A DNA stretch of 64,000 nt from Proteromonas lacertae (Eukaryota > Sar > Bigyra > Opalinata > Proteromonadidae), in the NCBI GenBank assembly GCA_002245135.1, contig NGBS01000585.1, positions 278,663 through 342,662 of the forward strand, read 5' to 3'. Both the position numbers and the translations under genes were made by a program. The notes under the pieces were generated by a model. It saw only the letters and a program-made list of their open reading frames with translations. It was not told the DNA's origin and made no database searches. Positions within the stretch are counted from its first letter, which is position 1. The number at the start of each line of letters is the position of its first letter. Positions 24,582 through 37,109 of the stretch are shown in pieces.

Positions 24582-25430
24582 TTAATACAAATCTTCATCT
24601 ACATTTTCTCTTGGAGTAGTACAATCAAAAATATAAGGATCAACTTTTTCTATCAATTCTTTCACATTTACATATAATTTAAGATGAACTTCACCACCTC
24701 CTAGCCATATAAATGGTGGGTCTAAATCAGCAATACTTTTTGATATAACCATCTATAATAATTATATAATAATTTAATGAAGTTATACAGGAATAGTAGT
24801 TGTAAAGCCAAATGGTGCAACTCCATTAAATGCAAATCCAGTTATTTCTCTACATTCTTCTGCATTTGCCAGTTGTAAATTGATATTACGTTTACTTAAT
24901 TTATCTACAGCACGAAGATTTCTAATGTCTTTCTTTAGCGTTTCTGCATTTAGTTTTGAAATATATTGAACAACTACTAAATAATATAGACTGTTTGTTG
25001 GGTCTTTACAGTCATTTCTTGTACATTGAGTATTTTTCATCATCACAGTTTTGCATAGATGTTTTGGATGACATCCTAATATAATTCTATAACGGTGTAA
25101 ATGAAGGAATTAACTAATACGCTCTTTTCTTTACAGGTACTTCATAATAATATGATGGAGCTGAGAAAAATCGTACACTATTGTGATTAATTTATTTATT
25201 GGATTTATATATACCTAGATAATTGGAGATTTTGACAAGCATCTCTAACTCTTCTTTGATTATCAGTGTCATTAGCAGGATCATCAATATATTCTTTCTC
25301 CAAACAACTAATTCACTATAAAACGAGTATCTTACTGTGTTATATTTTTAGACTCTAATTTCTCTACTCTATTTTCTAGATTCTTTAGAGTATCCAACAT
25401 ATTTTGCATTTGAGAATTGTAACCATCCAT
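24582..25430 (-). CDS. YbaK/ProX-domain protein (aminoacyl-tRNA deacylase type) with N-terminal coiled coil
   Basis: YbaK-fold proteins remove wrong amino acids from tRNA (for example Cys or Ala from tRNA-Pro). The joined protein starts MDGYNSQMQNMLDTLKNLE, a short coiled coil, and continues through ITHCLEKEYIDDP and AIILGCHPKHLCKTVM. It then has the domain core: conserved Lys in the KDIRNLRAVDKLS region, ECREITGFAFNGVAPFG (family motif around GGVxPFG), and the closing WLGGGEVHLKLYV. Introns are inferred at about 25342-25315, 25214-25178, 25118-25085 and 24788-24753. The first join skips a nearer TAG acceptor that would give a stop. A coiled-coil or multidomain partner role, as in some tRNA synthetase complexes, is possible but not shown. 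Confidence 0.75.
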
Positions 25431-25467
25431 ATCTTCCTTACTTATTGAGAAAAAAGAAATTGAAATA

Positions 25468-25475
25468 TCAAGCTA
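25468..25475 (-). promoter_or_regulatory. Upstream motif B variant (TAGCTTGA)
   Basis: TCAAGCTA on the plus strand, 38 bp upstream of the YbaK-domain gene, with a further TCAAGCC copy close by. Confidence 0.4.
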
Positions 25476-25705
25476 AACAAGCCTCAAGCCAAGATGTTTG
25501 ATCAAAATTCAAACTTCATTTTCATTTTCATATTTTAGTTAGATTACTCAACTTTAGTATGTATATAATCACTCTCCCTATTTCCTGCATCTAATACTGA
25601 TGATTTGCCGAAATCATTTTTACTTCAACAACATTATTTATTTCATTTATTTGTAACTAATATATTTTCATAGAAATAAACTGTAAAGGAAATAAAAAAG
25701 GAAGT

Positions 25706-28464
25706 ATGAATAAAAAATCTCCTAAAAAGTCCAAGGTATAAATACATTTTATAATGTGTATTAGAATAGCAAAGTTCAGATTGTTTCAAAACCATGTATA
25801 TACTTAATTTATTTATTACTATCTAGTATTGCAAATTCAACAATCAATATCAAACCATCCGTTGAAATTGAAAATTGTGAAAGAAAAAAATCAAGATAAG
25901 CCATTCTCATTGGTAAAATCACCATTAAAATCACAAAAACAAAAGAATACACCCCAAAAAGCACAAGAGAAGAAAGCAACACCAGTTAAACATATAGATA
26001 AATCAAAGAAACCATCTAAAAGAAACAGCATTACCAGTATTCTAATAATATTATATATATTATTAAATTTATTAAAAATAGATCCACAAGAGTTATTAAA
26101 GAAAGGTGTTAATAATGATGATGATGAAATAGATTTAGAGGCAGAAAATGATAAAGATATATTAGGAGAAATGAATATGGAAATAGAAGAAAATAATACA
26201 ACAATAGAACCAAAGAAATCGCCTAAAAGAAAGAGATCATTAGTTAATGAGATAATTGAGAATGAAAATGATAAAGAAGAAGTAATAGAATCACCACTAA
26301 AAATCAGAAAAGTAGAAAGTAATACTGATACAAATAAATTGAAGATTAGAAAAGAAGTTAAACCGAGTACAAGTTCATCAACACCAACAAGAAGAAGTTT
26401 ATTAAGAGAAGAGAAGAATAATGAACAATCCAATACACAAATACCAGTACAAAAGACAGTAACACGATCAAAATCAGTAACAAAAGAAGAAAATAAGGAA
26501 AAAAAGAATAATAAAAAGTCAAAAGATTTTAAAGAAGATATTCCACCAGTTCCTGTAGTAGAATCGAATAATAATAATAATAATAATAATGATAATAATG
26601 GTTTACCTCCAGCATATCCTGCTAGTGGAAAGAGAAAGAAGGGCATTCCAGTAAAGAAACAATCATTTACTACCAATCTCATTGATGAAGTTGTAAAAGA
26701 TGAAAAGAAAGAAATTATTGAAGCAACTAAAGAACTACAAAAAGAAGTATTAATTAAGAAAGTATCAAATCGTATAAAACAATTGAAGGAAAATGAAGAT
26801 AATAATAATTCATCAATTATTAAACCAGCCGATATATTACTATCTACACCTCAAATATCTCATAAACGAAAAAGAACAATTAGTGAAGACAATAATAACA
26901 AAGATAATAGAAAAAATAAGAGAAATTCAATAAGTAAAGATGAAGAGGTTATTACAAGTGCAGATGAGATATTTTGTAACTATGAAGATAAGACTATTTG
27001 TGGTATATTGTTTAAAATTGGATTAAAACAATTATATCAAAAATATTCAGATCAGTTTTCTCAATTACAATACAATCAAAAAAGAATAAAACATATTAAC
27101 GAGAAAGATAAAGCTGGTGATATATTACTATCTCATTTATATAGTTTTGTTCATGGTGAATATTGTTTAATAAAAAGAGAAAATAGAGAGAAAGAAACTG
27201 CTCCTGATTTAGATACTCTCAATACTAAAAATATAAAAAGAGTCCATTTTAAAAGATATGATTTTTCTACTGTTTTAACTCCTAATGAAGGTATTGATGG
27301 ATCTCAAGATGATATTATATTTATTGTTGATGTTTTAACTGAATTAAATACAGAATTTGATATTGTTAGAAAGTTTTTGAATGGTATGAATATATATATA
27401 TATATATTATTACAATTTATTAGATTATCCGAATCATCAATTACATCAATTATTTAATAGTTTAATAACAATCTTAGAAGAAATCTCTGAATCTAATGAT
27501 TATTCAATTGATACAGTGCATTGTGCTGATTATTATAAACAAGTAATTGTACAATTAATGGATATGAATCAACCAAGACCAATGTCATTTCCATTTGGTA
27601 ATTATATCTCTTCAATGATAAGATATTATTTAAGAAAAGAATTTAATGTTTATAATCAGACTGTATATATATTTATAATACTATATATATATTATATAGT
27701 GTAATTCATTTTTGACAATATCTGATATTGTAGAGATAGTTCCGATGACAGGCACATTAGTGTTTAACAGTGAAGATATCTCTAGTTTACTATCACTTGC
27801 TTTTAAAGAAGTATTTATCATTTATCATTATATATAATACTAATTTGTGTATATATAGTATGAATATGGTGTTTCATTGTTTCAAGATAATAAACAAAAT
27901 TCAGAATCACTCACCAGAAGGGAAATACTTAGAGAACAAAGAGAATTCTATAGCGCTTTTGTATTTTTATTTAGTCTATTTACAAATGAATCAGTTCAAA
28001 AACTAATCTCAGTATATATTATATTATATTGTTTATTATTATAGTGTAATTTCGATAATTGGAAGAAATTGCGTCATTATTTAGAGCTCTCAAAGACATG
28101 TGATGATTTTGTCGATCATCATTTCCAATACTTATCTAATCCTGAAGAATTCATTAAATTACTCGAAGATCAATGTGATTGGGTTGAAAATCTTGAAGGA
28201 GTTCAAAGAATGAAGAATAATAAATATAATTGTAACGATGAGTTTATCTATCCTGATTTGAGTGTTCTTGATTTGCCTTCTGTTGAAACAATGATTAAGG
28301 CAAGTACTCAAAAATGTCCTGTTTGCAAGAAGGTATGTGGAGCTAATAATGTTGTTGTTTGTGACAAATGTGAAAAAGCATATCATGATAGTTGTTTTGG
28401 AACAGATTATGGTGATGATGATACTTTTATGATTTGTGCTAGATGCTCTAAGAAGCAAAATTAA
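25706..28464 (+). CDS. Nuclear-type protein with disordered basic N-terminus and C-terminal PHD-like zinc finger
   Basis: The start at 25706 gives MNKKSPKKSKNSKVQIVSKP, joined by two short introns to a long lysine-, serine- and asparagine-rich region of about 350 residues. Acidic patches and SPKRKR-like motifs suggest nuclear location. A folded part follows (EIFCNYEDKTICGILFKIGL, then RVHFKRYDFSTVLTPNEGID) and is broken by introns near 27386, 27662, 27815 and 28011. The C-terminus has CPVCKKVCGANNVVVCDKCE, KAYHDSCFG and FMICARC, the C4HC3 spacing of a PHD finger. PHD fingers often read histone H3 tails. I do not recognise the middle domain. The apparent SITSILIILYILLNLLKI stretch at 26035-26080 is mostly a 45-nt intron read through, not a TM segment. 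Confidence 0.65.
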
Positions 28465-28622
28465 TTAATTTATTATTATTATTATTATTGATCTTAAATA
28501 TAATATTACATTGTTTATTTTGGCTTTCTATCACCATTAATTCTAACTGTAAAATATAAAACGAAAAAAGTAATTGATGAAAGTGTTGTGAATAGTTTTT
28601 ATTGGCTGTTTTATACGAAAAT

Positions 28623-29976
28623 ATGGTATTTAGATATCTCTATCATCTCTTCATTCACATAGAACTCAAGACTATTAATTATTGCACTTATCTGCTTAGC
28701 TTTGATTGGTATATTCTTGAACAATTATACTGTGTAGGTAAAGCAAAAGCTGCAACTAAACTAACAGGTTCAGCTTATTTTGAGAAATATGAAATGTTTA
28801 CTAAAGGCGTTTTTGGGGATGACTACACAGCCTATAGTAAGTTGTGGATAATTAATAACGAAATAATTCTACAAACATCATATGAAGATTTAGTTAATTC
28901 GGTAAAACCAAAAATTACTATTGTTGTTTATTTTTCATTCGATAGAGACGATTCTAAAGCAGATTATACAATGGTAAGTAATATAAAGCTCAATAGCGAT
29001 AAGACATATGGTTATACTTCTGATGATGAAACATTGACAGAATTACTGGATATTTATAATTTCAAAATTGAAAAAGAAAAAGTATATCCAATTGAAAAAT
29101 GGTATGAGGTATCTGTAAATCCATTCACTGACTTTTTTTTATCTGCAATAATAAAAGCTGTTTCAAAGATCAATAAAATAACTGAGAACGAATCCGTTGT
29201 TACAATTGATGGAATAGCATTAATAGGGATAAAATATAGCGAATCTAAAATACCATCAGAATTCAAAGAACCTCCAACATTACCTGCAAAAATATCTTAT
29301 ACAGGTAACTCATATTATAAATTATTTCCAACCATATTTTTAGATTCAATATTCTCTGACGATCCATTAAAGAATTCATTATGGATGATGTCTAAAAATA
29401 TGATATTTAAAATAGATATTAGTAATTTCGATTATCCAAACCAAGGAGAAGAAAATTGTATGATGATTAATGTAGTGGTTGATTATTCATTAGAAAGAAA
29501 AGGCGATAGTATGCTTTATTATTATAATACTTATAATTATTATAGAAATTACAAAATGCGAAATATCTCTTGATAGAACTTATGGTTATGTTACTAATCA
29601 ATTAACTGTCACAAACTTAAATGAATCATTTGGTAGGCTATATGAAATTAATAAAATCTATACTTATGCTGAATGGACTAAACCAGATGATGAATTAAGC
29701 GAAGCTATTAAAGAATATAAAACTAATTATGATAAATATGCTAATACATATATCAACAAACAAATATATGAAAGAAATGGAAATGTCTATATTGATGGAA
29801 TTGCTTTTGTTAGTTCAAAATATGATAGTAATAAACTTCCTGATGATTTCGGTCCTACATTTCCTCCTATTAATCCTACCACTGATCCAAATCCAACAAC
29901 TGATCCAGATTCAGGTAATAGATCACATATCTTATTAAGCTATGTAATAACAGTTATCATAGTAGTTTTATTATAA
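28623..29976 (+). CDS. Secreted surface protein with two copies of an unrecognised domain and GPI-type C-terminus
   Basis: The first exon is only the ATG (28623-28625). It joins across a 37-nt intron to NSRLLIIALICLALI, and a second intron (28709-28737) leads to GKAKAATKLTG. This yields a clean signal peptide. A third intron (29509-29545) restores the frame after KGD. The mature part has two similar halves: SNIKLNSDKTYGYTSDDETLT with later VTIDGIALIGIKYSESKIPS, and TKCEISLDRTYGYVTNQLTVT with later VYIDGIAFVSSKYDSNKLPD. A linker rich in Pro and Thr (NPTTDPNPTTDPDSG) leads to a hydrophobic tail (ILLSYVITVIIVVLL) at the very end, as in GPI-anchored proteins. I know no family for the domain. Confidence 0.72.
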
Positions 29977-30097
29977 TCAATGTTCTTATTATTGATTAAT
30001 TACTAATTACTATATACACTGTTTTTTTAAGAAATATTTTAAAACCATCACAAAAACAACTAACAAATATTCATAATGTAGAATTAACTTAATTTCT

Positions 30098-30895
30098 TTA
30101 TGATGAAGTAGGAGGAGGTGGTTGAGAATAAACTGTAACAGGTGCATAACCATTCATTGTTGTTTTAGGCATATAAGTCGGCTCAGTTACAGGTGTAACA
30201 GAAGATGGAACGCCTTGTACATATGTTGGATTTGCATAATATGCTAACTGGAACAGGACCATTAACTGATATAGGTAAACCACCTTGATATAATATTTGA
30301 TTTCCAAAATATGGATTATTGAATGTCTTACAACTTAAATAACATGCATACACCTCAAATATGATAGATATTATTCCGAAACATACTGTACCTCTTAAAA
30401 ATATTTTTAACGAAGTAGACGTTAAGATAATGCAATCTGTCGATAATACTCCTTCACAATCAGCAGCACTATCAAATAATAACATTATTATATACAGAAA
30501 TCCATAATAGCTTAATATAGCGGAAAATAATCCAATAACTACCAAGTTTGCAATAACTCCACAAATATTACACGTTAAATACTATATATAAAAATTAAAT
30601 ATTTATACTGTTATAAGCAAACACTTAGAACTAACCTGAGAACCGAAAAATCCACACATCGGTGTTAATATCAAACATATGATTGGAGAGAATCCACAAC
30701 AGAATACAGTTGCAGCAGGTATTCCCAAAGCTTTTAAAGATGATGCTTCAGATGCCCACACTATGCATTGGAATAACACGAAGATAATCTATAGAAAAAA
30801 TAATAACAACTAAAATACTCCTGTTAAAAAAGAATATGTCCTTAAAACTACTGTATTCTTCTCAGATTGCTTTCGAGCATTGTCTGGAGGAACCA
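30098..30895 (-). CDS. Four-transmembrane protein with proline-rich C-terminus
   Basis: The start at 30895 gives MVPPDNARKQSEKNTVVLRT, a cytosolic N-terminus. After a 30-nt intron come IIFVLFQCIVW, then FCCGFSPIICLILTPMCGFF, a second intron near 30640-30580, NLVVIGLFSAILSYYGFLYI and LRGTVCFGIISIIFEVYACY. That makes four hydrophobic segments with a cysteine-containing loop between the third and fourth. The tail is rich in Tyr, Pro and Val (PTYVQGVP, YSQPPPPTSS). A switch of frame near 30240 is best explained by an intron of about 45 nt starting GTGG; a one-base indel is the alternative. The shape recalls tetraspan or MARVEL-like proteins, but I see no diagnostic motif. Confidence 0.6.
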
Positions 30896-30920
30896 TAAAA
30901 AAAAGAATAAAAAAAGAATA

Positions 30921-30934
30921 AAAATATAGTCGTT
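30921..30934. promoter_or_regulatory. Upstream motif A (AAAATATAGTCGTT)
   Basis: It lies in the gap between the divergent four-TM gene (start 30895) and the eS21 gene (start 31038), nearer the former. Confidence 0.45.
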
Positions 30935-31037
30935 ATTAAAACTATTTTTATTAGTTACACTTTACCGAAATCATTAATCCCGCCTTATTTTTATATCAAA
31001 ACTCCTATTTGATAATCATATTCTTTATTTTAAAGAC

Positions 31038-31365
31038 ATGCAAAACGATAAAGGTGAATTCGTAGATCTCTACATCCCAAGAAAATGGTATATATTTTTA
31101 TGGCCTATTTTACGTTATTTTTATTATCTAATCCACAATCTAATTTTTTATTGTAGTATCTGGACAAATGCTTTAATCCCAGCTCAAGACCATTCATCAG
31201 TTCAAGTATTTTTTAATATATCTAGCTTCATAGATTAATGTAGGTAAAGTTGATCCAGAAACCGGAAGATACAATGGACAATATATGGCAATTGCTCTTT
31301 GTGGACGTGTTCGTGCCAATGGTGAAGCTGATTTAGCAATAAATGAACTTACCAAAGATCTTTAA
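31038..31365 (+). CDS. RPS21: 40S ribosomal protein eS21
   Basis: MQNDKGEFVDLYIPRKC is almost the invariant N-terminus of eS21. After a 69-nt intron (31088-31156) the sequence runs IWTNALIPAQDHSSVQ. After a 28-nt intron (31206-31233) it runs INVGKVDPETGRYNGQYMAI and ALCGRVRANGEADLAINELT. The protein is about 83 residues, the normal size. It sits in the small subunit near the mRNA exit side. The first intron is longer than most introns in this window, as is the first intron of the uL30 gene. Confidence 0.93.
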
Positions 31366-31544
31366 GTAATGTATCGATAATAAAGGAGTTTTGCAACTTG
31401 TATTAATTTTATTTTGGGATATATAATTTATTAAATGATATTAAAACATCATAATATCATTGCATCACTATATACTCAACTCTGATTTTTATATAAGCTC
31501 GAATTACGTTTGAGTTTAGATTTGAAAATTCGTAGTTATAATAG

Positions 31545-32796
31545 ATGGATATAGATGAATCAATAGTTCCAGCTAATACTTTTATTAGTAAAGAGAAGAT
31601 ATGGATTGGAAGTAATTTGATAAAACATCTGAGAGAAGTATTAGAAAAAACACAGTTCAAATATGCATATATTTTTAGTCACAGATTATTTTATCAAGAT
31701 AGTTCCATTATAAAATCTATTAAAGAACTCCTAACTGAAGTTAATTTGGAAGTATCTGTTGTCCTAGTTCCAATTGGTTGTCCTCCACTTGAGTTTATTC
31801 AAAAAAATCAATTGAAGAGTTTAAGTGAAAGGTCAAATGATATAGTGATATTATCACTGGGATATAATGGTACTTGTGAAATAGCTAAGCAAATTTCTAT
31901 AAATTTACACAAAGGTGTAGTTAAAAGTCTAATTAATATATCAGTAATCCACGAAATTAACACAACAACAACCAAATATAGTGTTCAATATATCCCATTC
32001 AATGTAAAAGTCATACCATCATCATTATCTACAATAACTGATGAGGAAGAAAAGGAAAAATTAAAAATAGAGAATATAAAAGAAACAGAAGAATTTTATT
32101 TATTGATTATTAATTTAATTAATAAAATAATAGAAATAAGTTTAATTTACACAGTATCAAGTTCAGATTCAGATATATTTTCTAAATGGATAAGTACGTT
32201 GTGTAAAAGCATTTCTCCTCTGTATTTACAAGAAAATGAATTTAATTTAAATGATAATAATGCAATGAAAACATTATATCAAAAATATAATACTTTAGAA
32301 ATGATAATATCAAAATCGAATTATGCAAATTATAATATATTGAAATATATATCAGAAGTAGTGTATCAAGAAACATCACATTTAATAATTGATAATAATA
32401 ATAAAGAAGAAGAAGATAGATAATAAAAATACACTTTTACTAAAATATAATATAATAATCTCAATAATTCCATCTTATTATCGATTATTATTTCAGAATT
32501 CAATAAATGCTAGAATTATTGCTTCAATAATCCAATCAATAACCCCTTCATTGAGAGGATTAAGCGAAGAAAGTGATATGGTTGAAAAAGGAATTGAAGC
32601 TTGGCTTATTTCAATTGGTTTTATGAATAAACTAGAAGATGTTATTCCTGAGATTAAAGAGAGTGATTTGGATAAAATATCTAGTAAATTAGTGGAGAAT
32701 GTTGCACTTATTGAAACATCAAAACATTTGAGAGTTGAATTTACTGTTGGTTCACTTAAAGAAGTATTAATGAGATCATTACAAGTTCATTTTTAA
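31545..32796 (+). CDS. Divergent protein with iron-containing alcohol dehydrogenase-like layout
   Basis: The order of elements resembles the Fe-ADH / dehydroquinate-synthase-like fold. YAYIFSHRLFYQDSS fits the first beta-alpha unit. NDIVILSLGYNGTCEIAKQI stands where active members have a GGGSxxDxAK motif. YIPFNVKVIPSSLST stands where they have a PTTAGTGSE motif. The last half is helical (NSINARIIASIIQSI, IPEIKESDLDKISSKL). The glycine motif and the metal and cofactor residues are not kept, so if the relation is real the protein is not a normal dehydrogenase. The join between the exon ending near 32357 or 32420 and the exon starting at 32497 is unresolved; an intron starting GTAGTG at 32358 and ending TTTCAG keeps the frame. 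The family call is weak. Confidence 0.4.
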
Positions 32797-32877
32797 TTTA
32801 TGTTAATTAATTTCATTTCATTTTGTCCAATTGTTTTATTCATTAACAACAGAAAGAAAAAATGAACTGTGACCTAT

Positions 32878-32895
32878 AAAAAATATAGTCGTTTC
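32878..32895 (+). promoter_or_regulatory. Upstream motif A (AAAAAATATAGTCGTTTC)
   Basis: A full copy of the motif lies 14 bp before the paladin start codon, the closest spacing seen in the window. Confidence 0.55.
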
Positions 32896-32909
32896 ATATC
32901 TGAAGAAAA

Positions 32910-35900
32910 ATGCAGAATTACACTATATCTCCAAATTCACCTATAGGTGCACTTAAAATATCTCACAGTATGGAATTTAGTCCCTATGGATTGGATAAGA
33001 GTCTTCATAGAGTTCCTTCATTACCTGTTACACGAAGTGTGAATATTTGTCAGGAAATAGATTTACGAGCTGGTATATTTTATTTTTTGCAATGTATTGG
33101 TAGGGAGAGTATTAGCTCATAATATGATTTTAAAAACTGATAAATTCCCAATCGACAAAAAGGTTCGTAGTGGTGAAAATTTATCTGTATATTGATCTGT
33201 ATTTAATAATAGACTGGTGATTTCTATGGTGTTCATACATTTAGATTTCTATCAAATACAAACGTATATGGTATGGCCCAACCACCTGTTTATGGGATAC
33301 GATCTATATTAAACTCATTAAATGCCAAACGAAGTGTATCTCCAAGAAGAAGTGTAATTTGGATAAATCTAAGAGAAGAACCTGTTATATACCTAAATGA
33401 AATGCCTCATGTATTAAGAGATGCAAAAAGTCCAATGGAGAATATAAGAGATTACTCTGGAATTACACCAGAGTCATTAAATGATATGGAATTAAGATTG
33501 AAAGATGATATAATCAATGAATCAAATTTACATTATGGTAATATAACAATTCATTCCGAAAAGAACTATAAAGAAGTATTATAATTATATATATATATAT
33601 ATTGTGAATAGATTTTACCAAGACAAATATCTGTTAAAAGTTCATCCATATTAACACTTTATCAATCGTTTCAAGTATTATCAATTGAAGGTTATGATGT
33701 TGAATATTATAGAATGCCAGTTACACCAGAACAAGTACCAGATAATGTATATTATTTTTATTATTATTATTATTATTTTAATAGGCTACTTATGATTCTT
33801 TATTATCATTATTAAAGAATAGTTCACCTGATATATATATCATATTCAATTGCCAAACTGGTTATTTCAGATCCAGTCATATGATGATTATTGCAGCTTC
33901 CATACAACATTGGAGAAGAATGAAAAACAAATTAATACCTGCTGTTGTTGATAATGATACAATCAATAACTTTAATCCTGATGAAGGTGAAGTTGGTGGA
34001 ATAAAAGTATTTATAATATTTCTTTAATAAAAAATATAGAATTATGATTTATTAAAAGGGTATTATAAGCCTATCAGAGATTTAATTCAAATGTTACCAG
34101 AAGCTGAAGAATGTAAGAAGTTAGTAGATTTATTAATTCAAAAAGATGGTCCATGTTCTGCAATTATGAAAATGATTTATGATTATCGGCAAAAAGCAAT
34201 AGAAACACGTATTGATTCTCAAGCACAAGGATATTTAATAAGAGCCACTAAATATTTAAGACATTATTTCTATTTAATAGTGTTTAATTGCTATTTGTAT
34301 GAAAATTGGCAAGATGATTTTAAAGTCAGTTTTAGTGATTGGATGAAAGACCATTCTGAAGTGAATAGTATTGATAAAATCATTCAAAGTCAATCCGATC
34401 TTGCAGTTGATACTAATATCAACGAAGCATTAATTAAAGACTTATTACATCGTAATGGAAGTGTATTAAATAATACTATGATTCTATTACACGATAATTA
34501 TTGTAAAGATGTAGAAAATGAAAACATTAAAGTGAGTGGATTTAGAACAAATTTATCAGGTAATATAATTGGATCTGCTTGTCCAACTTATAATGGTGCA
34601 AAATCGTTATTTGAAAATGTTCAAAACAGTATCATATCTGTTATTCATCTAAGAGCATCACCGTTAATCTATTTAAAAGGTAGTTTATATATATTATCAG
34701 ATATTAACCATCCTCATCAATATTTAGAACAATATAGAGGTTTGAAAGCTGATTTGTTAGAACAATCTGAAAATAGATTAAGAGATGATATTATTCAAGA
34801 AATTACACAAACTAATAACCAAGTATAATAATTATTTTTTTTTATTTGATTAGATATTAGTACATATAGATGATGGTGAATGTAAATTATCAGAATATTA
34901 TCTTTCTATTACTGAAGATGAAATATTAACTCCCAAAATGTTTTATGAAAAAATGAATCAAGAATTTGTTAATAAAACTATTAATTATTACAGAATACCA
35001 AATCCTCCAGGTGGTATAGTCAAAGACAAAGTTATTGACTTGTATATTTTTTTATTTATTATTAATATTTATTTAATTAGATTCTTAAATGTATTAAACA
35101 CAATTCCACCATCTTCTACCATCTATTACGTGTGTCAAAAAGGTACAGGTCGTTCTGAATTTGCTATGGCATTAACATCATTAATAAGATATTCAACAGC
35201 AAGAGAAAAAGAAGTTGATTTAGAAATAATAGTCAAAGATGATGTAGAAGCAAGTTATAATGGTGTTCAATCGTTAATTCGTTTATTCCCTAATGGTTAT
35301 TTCTTACATTCATTAACTAACAAAGCAATTAGAGATAGTAGTCCTCCTGGTTTTTATTCATTATTAGATGATTTGTATATATTATTATTAATATTATTAT
35401 TGTGTTATATTTATAGAATTCAATCTGTTGATTCATTCCCTCAATCTGTTCCTCATATTAATCATGTTTATTCAAGATATTTATTATTAATGATTTCTGC
35501 TGCTTATTTGAATGAAAGACCAAATTGTACATTCAAAGAATGGAAGAAGAATAGACCAGAAATAACAAAGATATATGAAGATATATTATATCATGTAGAG
35601 TATATTGTAATTGTTATTATAATAAAATAGAGACAATATTAAAAGTTATAAAGTATCAGAAACTGTTCCATCCATTGAAACAGATGAATCTTCAATACAT
35701 CATGGTGTTGTGTTAAACAAAACATCCATTATCAAAAATGATCATTTTGTTGGATGTAGAAATCCATTAATTGTATTTTGATATTCATTTTATTCTGCTA
35801 TTAGACTCCTGTAATGGATGGTGCTCCTAACTTTAGACATATTGGTCTTGATGAAATACCAGTTTATGGAACTGCTATACCAACAATTCAAGGAATATTT

Positions 35901-36960
35901 ACTATACTAAAAATAGTAGGTAAAGATTGTGTATAAATTCATTATAATTCTTATATTGTTTATATAGTATTGGATCAATTTACGTGAAGAACCATTAATC
36001 TATATCAACAATAGACCTTATGCATTGAGAAACAAACATACACCATTTACTAATATAGAATATACTGGAATAACCTGTGAAAAAGTAGAAGATATGGAAA
36101 AGAGATTAAAACAAGAATTATTGACAGAATTATCAGAGAATGATAATTTATTATTATTACATGAAGAAGATGGAATGATGAGTGATATATGTAAATGGAT
36201 TCCTTCAGATGTTAATTCAATTCAAACTGTATATCGATATGTTATTATTATATAATAGTGTCAAGATATATTTGGTATATTAATCAATCAACAACAAGGA
36301 ATTGTAAAATGTAATTATCACAGAATTCCAGTTACTGATGAACAAGCTCCTTTACCTGTTCAATTTGATATGATATTTAACTGTGTAATGTCAGCTCCAA
36401 CAGATATGCCATGTATATTCAACTGTCAGATGGGCAGAGGAAGAACAACAACAGGAATGATACTTGGTGCTTTGGTAAAGATTTGGTTAATGAAGAAATG
36501 TGATTTATATATTAAGAAATATGAAACTCAACAAACTGCTTCATTGTTAAATGGTTATTATGAATGTGTTACTAGATTATTGAGAGTATTAGAGAATGGA
36601 TTGAAAGCGAAGATGCTGTTGGATTTATTGATTAACAATTGTTCTGCAATGCAGAATTTGAGAGAAACAATATCTGATTATTATGTATTTTTCATTTTAA
36701 GTATATTTTTATGAATAGAGACAATCGTTGGATACAAATCTAACTGATAAGAAGAGAAAGACTTGTAGTTCAACAGCAAATGGATTCTTAAGAAGGTACT
36801 ATTATTTAATAGTATTTACAGGATATTTGTTAGTATATTCTACTCTTATGTGATTTTATTATTATAGAGTTATTCCCCAGGAGAAACTATCCCAGCATTC
36901 AGTGTCTGGCTTCAAAATAGACCGGAAATAACAAATATTGAATTTAGTCTTCATAAGTAA
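32910..36960 (+). CDS. PALD1: Paladin-like protein with three phosphatase (CX5R) domains
   Basis: Paladins are cytosolic multidomain members of the cysteine phosphatase fold; inositol-phosphate phosphatase activity is reported for animal paladin. Three units are seen. Each begins with a block like PPVYGIRSILNSL and SVIWINLREEPVIYLN, then a SGITPESLNDMELRLKDDI-type helix, then the P-loop. The P-loops are CQTGYFRSS (near 33855), CQKGTGRSE (near 35134) and CQMGRGRTT (near 36424). All keep Cys and Arg. The WINLREEPL block at about 35975 and the following IEYTGITCEKVEDMEKRLK are near-consensus. At least ten introns of 25-60 nt interrupt the gene. The total is about 1,150 residues. The stop is TAA at 36958-36960, though an AAG-GTAAG reading there leaves a further exon possible. 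Confidence 0.8.
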
Positions 36961-37109
36961 GATAGAAAATTGTTGAATATTATTATCCTAATGTTGTTTT
37001 ACATGTTTTGTTTGAGAGTTATCAATTTATTAAAGCTTAAAATAAGAATTAATGAATTTGGTCAACGAAAATCCTTTTTTCTTTGCCGCATTATTTTAAT
37101 CTCTAATTT

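Noticed and set aside
26035-26085. Transmembrane-like segment in the PHD-finger protein
   Set aside because: The hydrophobic run is translation of a 45-nt AT-rich intron.
25891-26682. Long minus-strand ORF (263 codons) opposite the PHD gene
   Set aside because: Ser/Leu/Phe-rich mirror of a Lys/Asn/Glu-rich coding exon; no motifs and no start context.
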